Shown here in pieces: positions 54,677 to 62,671 of a stretch of 64,000 bases of DNA. The notes under the pieces are model-generated. The model did not search any database and was not told where the DNA came from. It was given only the letters and a program-made list of their open reading frames with translations. The stretch covers positions 1 through 64,000 of the forward strand of contig JAWODN010000119.1 in NCBI GenBank assembly GCA_046483285.1, read 5' to 3'. The stretch is from CAYRTV01 sp046483285 (lineage in GTDB: Bacteria; Acidobacteriota; Aminicenantia; Aminicenantales; Aminicenantaceae). Both the position numbers and the translations under genes were made by a program. The stretch's first letter is position 1. Every line of letters starts with the position of its first letter.

Positions 54677-55621
54677 CTACTGCTCGACGATTTCGACCCG
54701 TCTGTTCTTGGCCCTTCCCTCTTCGGTGGCGTTGCTTTGGAGAGGAGCGACCGGACCGGCACCGTACGGCTTGAGCTGGTTCCTGTTCACGCCGTATTCG
54801 GACACCAGTTTTTCAACCACGGCTTCGGCCCTCTCCTTGGAGAGCGCGATGTTCATATCGAAATCACCCACGCTGTCCGTATGACCGACGACAAGAACCT
54901 TTTGATCTTTGTGGGCATTCAAGTATTCAGAGATCACCTTGAGGGCGGCGGCGGATTCCGCCTTGACTTCGGATTTTCCCGTATCAAAAAGAATGTCATA
55001 AATCGCGATTCGTCCCTGCACGGCCAGGCCTTCGCGGATGGCGTCCACCGAAACCATCCCGATTTCCATAGGCTCCGCCTCCAGCGTGACCAGTTCAAAG
55101 AACGTTCGCTTCTGTTCACCCGGACCCCGGGAGCCCCGTCCGGCGGCGACGACGACATAGACATCTTTCCCTGCGGCAGGCACTTGTGCCGCCAGGTATT
55201 CGGTGACATTCCCGGGAAAATGGGTGTGCGTCATGTGAGACGTGGCCAAACCATACTCCCTGCGGTTCCGTTGGAAAATGTCGCTGAATGTCGATCCGTC
55301 GATCTCGATGGACCCGGGATCTCTCGAAACAAAGATGATGGTTCCCCCTAGATCCTGGATGGCTTTTTCGTAGTTTCTGATGATTTCAAGCGGAGAGCGC
55401 CCCTCGGGAGCCCGGCAAAACTGCCGCCGAAGGGTGCCTTCGACGGTCCGGATGCCGGATTCCCCGGCGATGAAAGAAAACTCCTCGTATCCGATCTGGT
55501 CATCATAGCGAATATCGCTGCCGGCATAAATGGGTATGATTTCGTCGTCGCCCTCTGCAAGGACCGCCGGTGACAAGCCGAAAATCAGGGCGGGTATCAG
55601 AAAGATGAGCCGGGTTTTCAT
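54677..55621 (-). CDS. OmpA-family outer-membrane/peptidoglycan-binding protein (DUF4892-like)
   Basis: 314 residues. Signal peptide (MKTRLIFLIPALIFGLSPAV, cut after VLA). A middle domain of about 170 residues resembles DUF4892 (IRNYEKAIQDLGGTIIF). The C-terminal OmpA domain (about 200-314) has FDTGKSEVKAES, VVGHTDSVGDFDMN and NRRVEIVEQ, the peptidoglycan-binding residues. Higher GC than the flanking genes. It may anchor the outer membrane to the cell wall. Confidence 0.9.
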   Translation of the reverse strand: MKTRLIFLIPALIFGLSPAVLAEGDDEIIPIYAGSDIRYDDQIGYEEFSFIAGESGIRTVEGTLRRQFCRAPEGRSPLEIIRNYEKAIQDLGGTIIFVSRDPGSIEIDGSTFSDIFQRNRREYGLATSHMTHTHFPGNVTEYLAAQVPAAGKDVYVVVAAGRGSRGPGEQKRTFFELVTLEAEPMEIGMVSVDAIREGLAVQGRIAIYDILFDTGKSEVKAESAAALKVISEYLNAHKDQKVLVVGHTDSVGDFDMNIALSKERAEAVVEKLVSEYGVNRNQLKPYGAGPVAPLQSNATEEGRAKNRRVEIVEQ

Positions 55622-55650
55622 GGTTTTTCTCCTTTTTGTGTCATGTGTGT

Positions 55651-55679
55651 AAGGTACCGAATGAAAAAAATGTTGTCAA
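55651..55679 (-). promoter_or_regulatory. Sigma-70 type promoter of the OmpA-family gene
   Basis: Minus strand TTGACA (55674-55679), 17 bp, TACCTT (55651-55656). The start is about 23 nt before the ATG. A run of purines matching the ribosome site follows. Confidence 0.55.
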
Positions 55680-55838
55680 GATTCTGCGGGATCAAGAAAA
55701 TTCTTGTAATCGGCAAGAATCTGCTCATGGCTGTATACCAAAAGCGGCGTTCCAAATTTTTCGGCGACCAGGCCAAGTCCAGGGTTTTGTCAATTGAGGA
55801 TTTTTGAATGATTCAGGCTGAAGAATAGGTCAGGTGAG

Positions 55839-55928
55839 ATGAAACAGGAGAAAATCTCAGAAGAAGCCCTGCTGAAATTTGTGGTCGTAGGAGACAAAGA
55901 AGCCTATCAGGAAATTGGCACCAATTGA
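55839..55928 (+). pseudogene. Possible N-terminal remnant of an ECF sigma factor
   Basis: A 29-codon frame reads KQEKISEEALLKFVVVGDKE then AYQEI before a premature end. EEALL...GDKEAYQEI matches the start of ECF sigma factors (acidic helix, then GD-x-x-A-F/Y). No sigma regions follow. It is too short to be sure. The rest of 55622-55951 has no recognisable gene; a short AATAGGTCAGGT repeat lies just before it. Confidence 0.4.
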
Positions 55929-55951
55929 GAGTATGGCTCTTTAAGTTCAGG

Positions 55952-57157
55952 TTAAAGGAAAAGTTTGAAAATATTCCAGGCACCCAGCACGCTCACAATC
56001 ACAATGACCGTGATGCCGGCCAGATTGCGTTTCCAGTCGTTGGCCATGCCTCCCATTTTCTTGCGGTCATTGAGGACAACCAGCAGAAAGATGGATGCCG
56101 CCGGAAGAATGATGCCGTTGGCCATCTGGGCGAAAATGATAACGGAAATGGGATTAAAACGAAAAAGAGAAACCCCCAGGCCGGCCAGGATGACCATCAG
56201 CCAAACAGCCCGGAAACGGCGGGAATCGGTATTGATGTCCCAACCCAGAATTCCGGAAGAAGCGAACGCCGCCGCATAAGGCGCGGTGACGGCGGAGCTC
56301 ATTCCAGCGGCAAAAAATCCGATTCCAAAGAGCCAGTTGGTTAGAGGGCCGAACAGAGGCTTCAGTTGCTCGGCCATTTGAGCCCCGCTGGTGACATCCA
56401 TGCCCCGCAAAAAAAAGGCGGAAGCGGAGGTGATGACGATTGTCATGGAAATCAACCCGCCCAGGCCGATGGAAACCAGCAGGTCTTTTCTCACATGCTT
56501 GATGTCTCCCGGCGCAGACCATTTTTGCCGGACTGCGGAAGAATGCAGAAAAAGGTTGTAGGGGACCACTGTGGTCCCGACCAAAGCCAAAACAAGGGGG
56601 AGGGAATGGCTGGGAAGTGAAGGGACAAAGCCTGCCAGAACCGATTTGAGATCAGGGAGGATGATGATGAAAGTGGCGAGGAAGGATATGCTCATGATGA
56701 AAACCAGGTAAATCAGGAATTTTTCCACGAAGCGATAGGCCCGCCGCGAGAGGATAAATACGGCGGCCGAAGCGATCAGCACCACCCAGACTTTCTGGGG
56801 TATGGAGGTGATCATTTCCATACCAATCGAGCCGCCGATGATATTTCCCGCTTCGTAGGCCGCGCAGCCCAAAGTCACCGCAGAAAGAGTCAAAATGATA
56901 TAGAGGAACCGCACCACGGGATGCCCGGAATAGTCCCGCAGAGCCTGTCCCAGGTCTTTCCCTGATCCCAGGCTCAGCCGCCCGGTCATTTCCTGCAGGA
57001 TGATGGTGGTCACTGTGGCGAAAACAAGAGCGTATAACAAGGCATAACCGAAATCCGCGCCTGCCAGGGTGCATGTGGTGACGGTCCCGGGTCCGATGAA
57101 AGCGGCTGTCACCAAAAAGCCGGGGCCGAAGGCTGACCTTCTATTTTTTTTGGCCAT
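55952..57157 (-). CDS. NRAMP-like transporter lacking the metal-site motifs
   Basis: 401 residues, 11 membrane helices. NRAMP fold is suggested by GPGFLVTAAFIGPGTVTTCT in helix 1 and LVGTTVVPYNLFLHSSAVRQ in helix 6. The DPGN motif of metal transporters is GPGT here, and the helix-6 Met-Pro-His reads Val-Pro-Tyr, so Asp, Asn and Met ligands are absent. It shares the operon with hyuA/hyuB. The Bacillus YcsG protein, also NRAMP-like, neighbours 5-oxoprolinase genes, so uptake of oxoproline or hydantoins is a reasonable inference. Start ATG 57157 is taken for its GGAGGAGG. Confidence 0.83.
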   Translation of the reverse strand: MAKKNRRSAFGPGFLVTAAFIGPGTVTTCTLAGADFGYALLYALVFATVTTIILQEMTGRLSLGSGKDLGQALRDYSGHPVVRFLYIILTLSAVTLGCAAYEAGNIIGGSIGMEMITSIPQKVWVVLIASAAVFILSRRAYRFVEKFLIYLVFIMSISFLATFIIILPDLKSVLAGFVPSLPSHSLPLVLALVGTTVVPYNLFLHSSAVRQKWSAPGDIKHVRKDLLVSIGLGGLISMTIVITSASAFFLRGMDVTSGAQMAEQLKPLFGPLTNWLFGIGFFAAGMSSAVTAPYAAAFASSGILGWDINTDSRRFRAVWLMVILAGLGVSLFRFNPISVIIFAQMANGIILPAASIFLLVVLNDRKKMGGMANDWKRNLAGITVIVIVSVLGAWNIFKLFL

Positions 57158-58706
57158 ATCCTCCTCCTCCCGGGGTCTCGATCCGGAGGATGTCTCCAGC
57201 CTGAGCCTGGATATTCGCCTTGGAACGGAGTGTCCGTTTTTTTCCCTTGGCAATCAAGAGATTTCGGCCTTTCCCTCCTTTTTCACCTCCATTGATTCCA
57301 TAAGGAGCAAAGGTTCTTCTTTCGGAAATAATGGATATTTGGGAGGGGGTGAGAAACTGGTATTCCCGAATGATGCCCTCGCCTCCCTTATGCCGGCCTT
57401 TTCCTCCGGACCCGTGGCGGAGGCCGTATCTGCAGATGCGGAGGGGAAGATAGATTTCCATAGCTTCCAAAGGGGTGTTCAATGAATTGGTCATATGGGT
57501 ATGGACTCCGCTGAGTCCGTCACGTTCTGAGCTGGCACCCATCCCGCCGCCTATGGTCTCATAATAGGCGAAAGCCTTTCCGGTTCTGGGGTCGATTCCT
57601 CCAAATGTCACATTGTTCATGGTGCCGGAGCCGGCTGCGGGGATTTTATCCGGAACCGCCTCAGCCAGTGCGCCCAAGAGAACATCCACCAGTCTTTGGG
57701 ATGTTTCCACATTGCCCCCCGCCGTGGCTGCCGGGAAACGGGCGTTGACTACGGATCCCTCCGGTGCCTTGATCCGCAAGGGACGCATAAGGCCGGTGTT
57801 AAAGGGAATGTCATCTTCGACCAAAGAGCGGAACACATACAGCACGGCGGAGTGGGTCACGGCGGAGTTGGCGTTCACCCCTCCCCGGACCTGAGGAGAG
57901 GAACCGGTGAAATCAATTTCGGCTTCATCGTTTTTTATGGTGACGGCGGCCTCTATTCTCACCGGATCAGAGGTGACGCCGTCGTCATCCATGTGATCAT
58001 GGAAGCAGTAGCAGCCGTCGGGGATTTCCAGGATGGTCCGCCGGAGGATGGTTTCGGTGTAATCCTGGATCAATTCCGTATAGCGGAGGATTTTTTCCTG
58101 CCCGTATTCATTGATGACTTCCCGGAGACGGGTCCGGCCTTTATGGTTGGCCGCAATCTGAGCGAGAAGATCGCCCTGTCTTTCTTCCGGAGTCCGGACA
58201 TTGGCCAGAATAAGATTCATCACATAGGGGTCCAGCCGGTCCCGGCGCATCAGTTTGACGGGAGGGATGATCAGGCCTTCCTGAAAAATTTCCGTAGCCA
58301 GAGGCATGGACCCGGGGCTCATGCCGCCCACATCCGAATGATGAGCCCGGTTGGCGGAAAAAAAGGCCAGCCGGTTTTCAATGAAAACCGGCGTGATGCA
58401 GGTGATATCCGGAAGATGGGTCCCGCCTTGATAGGGATGATTCAAGATCACGAGATCTCCCTCTTCAAACTCCATATTTTTCAAGGACGCTTGGACGGAA
58501 AGAGGCATGGCCCCCAAGTGAACCGGAATATGGGATCCTTGAGCAAACGTCTCGCCTTTGCTGTTGAACAGCGCACAGGAAAAATCCCGTCGTTCTTTGA
58601 TGTTCGGGGAAAGGGCGGTGCGCTCCAGCACCGCCCCCATTTCTTCGGATATGGAGACAAAGAGGTTTTTAAATAATTCCAGTTCGATAGGATCGAATTC
58701 AGGCAT
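57141..58706 (-). CDS. hyuB: Hydantoinase/oxoprolinase subunit B
   Basis: 521 residues, HyuB family. LERTALSPNIKERRDFSCALF near the N-terminus, FAQGSHIPVHLGAMP, and VILNHPYQGGTHLPDIT are family blocks, as is EIDFTGSSPQVRGGVNANSAV. It forms an ATP-dependent hydrolase with HyuA (5-oxoproline or N-substituted hydantoin ring opening). It overlaps hyuA by 8 bp and the NRAMP-like gene by 17 bp. Confidence 0.9.
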   Translation of the reverse strand: MPEFDPIELELFKNLFVSISEEMGAVLERTALSPNIKERRDFSCALFNSKGETFAQGSHIPVHLGAMPLSVQASLKNMEFEEGDLVILNHPYQGGTHLPDITCITPVFIENRLAFFSANRAHHSDVGGMSPGSMPLATEIFQEGLIIPPVKLMRRDRLDPYVMNLILANVRTPEERQGDLLAQIAANHKGRTRLREVINEYGQEKILRYTELIQDYTETILRRTILEIPDGCYCFHDHMDDDGVTSDPVRIEAAVTIKNDEAEIDFTGSSPQVRGGVNANSAVTHSAVLYVFRSLVEDDIPFNTGLMRPLRIKAPEGSVVNARFPAATAGGNVETSQRLVDVLLGALAEAVPDKIPAAGSGTMNNVTFGGIDPRTGKAFAYYETIGGGMGASSERDGLSGVHTHMTNSLNTPLEAMEIYLPLRICRYGLRHGSGGKGRHKGGEGIIREYQFLTPSQISIISERRTFAPYGINGGEKGGKGRNLLIAKGKKRTLRSKANIQAQAGDILRIETPGGGGYGQKK

Positions 58707-60696
58707 TGTTTTCTATTTTTTGGATGATGAGATTTAAATAAGCATCCACCTCGAGTTTGCAGCCGGGAGGCAAAAAAGTGGTTGATTCTATGTCAGTGAT
58801 CAATCCCGGCCCGGATATCAAGTTGCCGTTCTGCAGCTTTTCCCGGACATACACCGGGGCTTTGAAGGTGCGCCGGTTGAAGATCAAATCCTGATGTTTA
58901 ATCAGAGCCTGATCCGGTTTCCGCCCCTCCCGCGGATGCCTCTCCAGTTTGATTTTTTGGGTTCTCCCAATGGTTTTCACCCGGAGGTTTACGATTTCAA
59001 CCGGCTGTTGAGGGTGATTATAGGCATACAGCCGGAAGTGGGTTTTGTGAAAATCATCAAGGGTGTCCGGCCAGCTGGTGTAGGGGACGGAGATCTCGAA
59101 TGATTGTCCGAAATACCGGAGGTCCAGAAATTTTTGAAACTCTATCCGGTCTTTGGGATACCCTTCTTTTTCCATATCGGCGAATCCCTGTTCCATGAGC
59201 CGGGAAAAATGGGCTTCAATTTCGGCATGGCGGATTTGGTCCGATTTTTTCAGAAAAGAACAGGAATAATCTTTGATGGAATCGGACAGCAGCAGGCCCA
59301 GTGCAGAGAGAACCCCGGCGTTTTTTGGAACCAGAACCTTGGAAATATGGAGATGAGACGCCATTTCCACAGCATGCATTCCGCCCGCTCCTCCGAAAGA
59401 AAAAAGCGCGAATCGGCGGACATCGATTCCTTTTTCAATGGAGATCACCCGGATGGCTTTTTCCATATTGGCATTGGCGATGGCGATGATTCCGGCCGCG
59501 GTTTCAAGCGGGGGTTTCTTGATTTTCCGGCTGAGGCGGGATATCGCAGCATGGCTTTTTTCCGGATGGATTGTCATGCGTCCGCCAAGAAAAAAGTCCG
59601 GGTCCAAACGTCCCAAAACCAGATTGGCGTCTGTGACCGTGGGCTGGTCGCTGTGGCCGTAGCATGCCGGTCCGGGGTCGGCCCCTGCGCTTTTCGGCCC
59701 CACCCGCAAGGAACCTCCCTTATCCACATAGGCCAAAGAGCCTCCTCCCGCTCCGACCGTGTGGATATCGATGATCGGCAGGCGGATGGGAAACTCTCCG
59801 ATGGTATTTTCGTTGGTCCAGCGGATGGCTTTATCCACCAAAGAAACATCCGACGAAGTCCCTCCCATATCAAATGTCACCAATTGCGGAAAACCGGATA
59901 ACCCTCCCAGGTGATGAGCGGCGACCACTCCGGCGGCCGGTCCGGACAAAGCCGTGCGGATGGGTTCTTTTCGGGCTGTTTCCGGAGAAATGTGGCCTTC
60001 ATTGGATTGCATGATACGAAGATGAGCTTGAGGGAGTTTTTTTTCCAGCCGGGAGAGATACCGGCTGATCACCGGCATGAGATACGCGTTAACCGCCGCA
60101 AGGGTGGTTCTTTCATACTCACGGTACTCAGGAAGGATCTCACTGGACCGGGAAACCGGGATGCCGGCTTGTCTTAAGGCGTCATGGAGACGTTTTTCGT
60201 TTTCCGGATTGGCATAGGAATTGATCAAGCAGACGGCTGCGGCTTCGGCTTTAACCTTAAGGATTTTTGATATGATTTTTTCGATATCATCAGGGGAAAC
60301 GGATTTTTGAATTTGTCCGTCGGGATCCGTCCTTTCCTCAATTCCCAGACAACGGCTGCGTGGAAGCAGCGGGATCCGGTCTTCCCCCCTTAACCGGTAA
60401 AGATGCTTCCGGGTTTGGCGGCGGATAAAAATAACATCTTCGAATCTTTTGGTGGTGATAAGCACGATGCGCCCGCCTTTCTTTTCCAGAAGGGCGTTGG
60501 TGGCCACAGTGGTTCCATGATGGATTTTCAGGTGCCAGTGGGAAGTGATGAGGTCCCGGATGCCTTCCATAATGGCTTTGGAGGGATCAGCCGGGGTGGA
60601 CAGGAATTTTTTTATCTCGATGGCTCCGTTACGGCAAATGATGAAATCCGTAAAGGTGCCCCCGGTATCGACACCGATTTGAATGGAATTTTTCAT
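58699..60696 (-). CDS. hyuA: Hydantoinase/oxoprolinase subunit A
   Basis: 665 residues of HyuA type. The N-terminal nucleotide loop is GVDTGGTFTDFI; later VTFDMGGTSSDVSLVD and AGGGSLAYVDKGGSLRVGP, with GAGGMHAVEMA near the end, are the actin-like ATPase blocks. It opens the operon hyuA-hyuB-NRAMP-like. The start ATG 60696 lies about three bases from the expected transcription start of a TTGACT/GATAAT promoter, with no ribosome site: a leaderless candidate. Confidence 0.92.
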   Translation of the reverse strand: MKNSIQIGVDTGGTFTDFIICRNGAIEIKKFLSTPADPSKAIMEGIRDLITSHWHLKIHHGTTVATNALLEKKGGRIVLITTKRFEDVIFIRRQTRKHLYRLRGEDRIPLLPRSRCLGIEERTDPDGQIQKSVSPDDIEKIISKILKVKAEAAAVCLINSYANPENEKRLHDALRQAGIPVSRSSEILPEYREYERTTLAAVNAYLMPVISRYLSRLEKKLPQAHLRIMQSNEGHISPETARKEPIRTALSGPAAGVVAAHHLGGLSGFPQLVTFDMGGTSSDVSLVDKAIRWTNENTIGEFPIRLPIIDIHTVGAGGGSLAYVDKGGSLRVGPKSAGADPGPACYGHSDQPTVTDANLVLGRLDPDFFLGGRMTIHPEKSHAAISRLSRKIKKPPLETAAGIIAIANANMEKAIRVISIEKGIDVRRFALFSFGGAGGMHAVEMASHLHISKVLVPKNAGVLSALGLLLSDSIKDYSCSFLKKSDQIRHAEIEAHFSRLMEQGFADMEKEGYPKDRIEFQKFLDLRYFGQSFEISVPYTSWPDTLDDFHKTHFRLYAYNHPQQPVEIVNLRVKTIGRTQKIKLERHPREGRKPDQALIKHQDLIFNRRTFKAPVYVREKLQNGNLISGPGLITDIESTTFLPPGCKLEVDAYLNLIIQKIENNA

Positions 60697-60705
60697 GAGG
60701 GGACA

Positions 60706-60734
60706 ATTATCTTAGCCGGGGTGAGGAAAGTCAA
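60706..60734 (-). promoter_or_regulatory. Sigma-70 type promoter of the hydantoinase operon
   Basis: Minus strand TTGACT (60729-60734) and GATAAT (60706-60711) 17 bp apart. The -10 box ends 9 bases before the hyuA ATG. Confidence 0.65.
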
Positions 60735-60870
60735 GGCAGAGAGATAAATCCCCGCCCTCTTCAGACAAGATAGACGAAAAGGACTGTTTTTGTTATTTTT
60801 AGACTATAGGCCGGGCTGGGTTATCATTTTCTTGATGCCGTGCCGATGAGAGACTGAAAGGATGATGAAA

Positions 60871-62547
60871 ATGATGTTTTCCGAAAAATCAGGCCAAAAT
60901 AACCGGTATGATTATCGTTTGGGACATTTTAAGGATGAAGCGGAAAAATTATTGGATCAATGGAAACAGAATGGTTTTCTGAAAAGACTGTGGGGAAAGG
61001 ATTGGAAGCTGTGGTTTCCCCAAAAAAAACCGGAAATCACCAACCGGCTGGGGTGGCTGCGGCTTCATGAAACCATGCCGCCGCGTCTGGCTGAATTCCG
61101 GTCTTTAGCGGAATCGGTTAAAAAAACGGGAATAAAAAAAATAATTCTTCTGGGCATGGGCGGATCAAGTTTGGCCCCTGAGGTTTTTCAGGAAACTTTT
61201 TCCAATGGCCCCGGATATCCCGAATGCATGGTTCTGGATTCCACCCATCCCGAATCCGTAATCCGCACAGCCCGGGAACTGGATTATACAAAAACTTTTT
61301 TTGTGATATCCAGCAAATCCGGGACCACTTTGGAAACCCTGTCTTTTTTTCAATATTTCTGGGAGAAATGCCGGCAGAAAATCAACCGCCCCGGGGACCG
61401 TTTCGCCGTGATAACCGACTCCGGATCCCCTTTGGAATCCATAGGAAGGGAGAAAGGATTCAAACACATATCCCTCCCTCCGGAGAACGTGGGGGGACGT
61501 TATTCGGCATTGACCGATTTCGGCCTGCTTCCGGGAGCTTTAATAGGTATGGATATGGACCGCCTGCTGGAGCAGGCCCGGACGGCGTCCCGGAACAATG
61601 CCGCGGATGCGGATCCGGAGAGGGCTCCGGGAATCGCGCTGGGAGCGGCTTTGGGCGGAGCAGGGCGGCATTGCGATAAAATCACCGTCTGGGCGTCGTC
61701 TTCGTTGGCCCATTTTCCGGACTGGCTGGAGCAGTTGATTGCGGAAAGCACAGGAAAGAGCGGCAAGGGGTTGATTCCGGTGGTTAACGAACCGGCAATG
61801 GATCCGGAGCGTTACAGCCGTGACCGGTTTTTTGTGTTGTTTCAGGATGAGAAGGATGCGGATAAAGATCAAACCCAGTTATTCAACCGGCTCACTCAAG
61901 CCGGACATCCCGGTGTGCATATTACGGTGAGAGATAAGTATGAACTGGGTCAGGAAATCTTCAATTGGGAAGTGGGAATTGCCGCGGCCGGAGCCGCTTT
62001 GGGCATACATCCTTTCAATCAGCCGGATGTTCAATTGGCCAAGGATCTGGCAAAAAAAGCCATGCAGGAACCCGGAGAGGTGACATCCCGGAGATCAGAA
62101 AAAGAGCATTCCATCCGCAGCCCATCCAGTCTGAAGCCGGCAATGGATCATTGGCTGTCGCAGGTTAAAAAAGGAGATTACCTGGGTATCCAGGCTTTTC
62201 TCCCGGACAACCCGGATACGTCTGTCCAGCTCAGGGCATTACGGGAAAAACTTCTGGATGCCGCCGGTATTCCTGTGACCTTGGGTTTCGGTCCCCGTTT
62301 CCTGCACTCCACCGGGCAGCTTCACAAAGGCGGTCCCAACAGCGGATTGTTCCTTCAGATGGTTGACCAGCCCCAAACGGATTTGGATGTTCCCGGTTCC
62401 GGTTATTCTTTCGGGCAGCTCATCCGCGCCCAAGCTGTGGGAGACTTCCGCGCTTTAATCGAAAGGAAACGCAGGGTGCTGCGGATCAATCTTCAAGACA
62501 TGGGTCCCAATGGGATTGAACGGATTTCAGATTTCATCCATGATTAG
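60871..62547 (+). CDS. pgi: Glucose-6-phosphate isomerase
   Basis: 558 residues from ATG 60871 (ATG 60862 is also in frame but overlaps the ribosome site AAAGGA). Family blocks: LLGMGGSSLAPEVF, DSTHPESVI, FFVISSKSGTTLET, PENVGGRYSALTDFG and the C-terminal LGFGPRFLHSTGQLHKGGPN. It lacks a transaldolase part but otherwise resembles the isomerase half of bifunctional transaldolase/isomerase proteins. Joins glycolysis to the pentose phosphate enzymes at 40.8-43.6 kb. Confidence 0.93.
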   Translation: MMFSEKSGQNNRYDYRLGHFKDEAEKLLDQWKQNGFLKRLWGKDWKLWFPQKKPEITNRLGWLRLHETMPPRLAEFRSLAESVKKTGIKKIILLGMGGSSLAPEVFQETFSNGPGYPECMVLDSTHPESVIRTARELDYTKTFFVISSKSGTTLETLSFFQYFWEKCRQKINRPGDRFAVITDSGSPLESIGREKGFKHISLPPENVGGRYSALTDFGLLPGALIGMDMDRLLEQARTASRNNAADADPERAPGIALGAALGGAGRHCDKITVWASSSLAHFPDWLEQLIAESTGKSGKGLIPVVNEPAMDPERYSRDRFFVLFQDEKDADKDQTQLFNRLTQAGHPGVHITVRDKYELGQEIFNWEVGIAAAGAALGIHPFNQPDVQLAKDLAKKAMQEPGEVTSRRSEKEHSIRSPSSLKPAMDHWLSQVKKGDYLGIQAFLPDNPDTSVQLRALREKLLDAAGIPVTLGFGPRFLHSTGQLHKGGPNSGLFLQMVDQPQTDLDVPGSGYSFGQLIRAQAVGDFRALIERKRRVLRINLQDMGPNGIERISDFIHD

Positions 62548-62671
62548 AAGCGTCAGGGCATGCAGTGCTTCGCGGAAACAATAGTATTTACCCATGAACG
62601 CCTGTTTTTGCCGATGGGTCCGCCGCTGGTGCCGCCTGTTCAATCCGCCTGTTTGATTGAAACAAGGCAGC

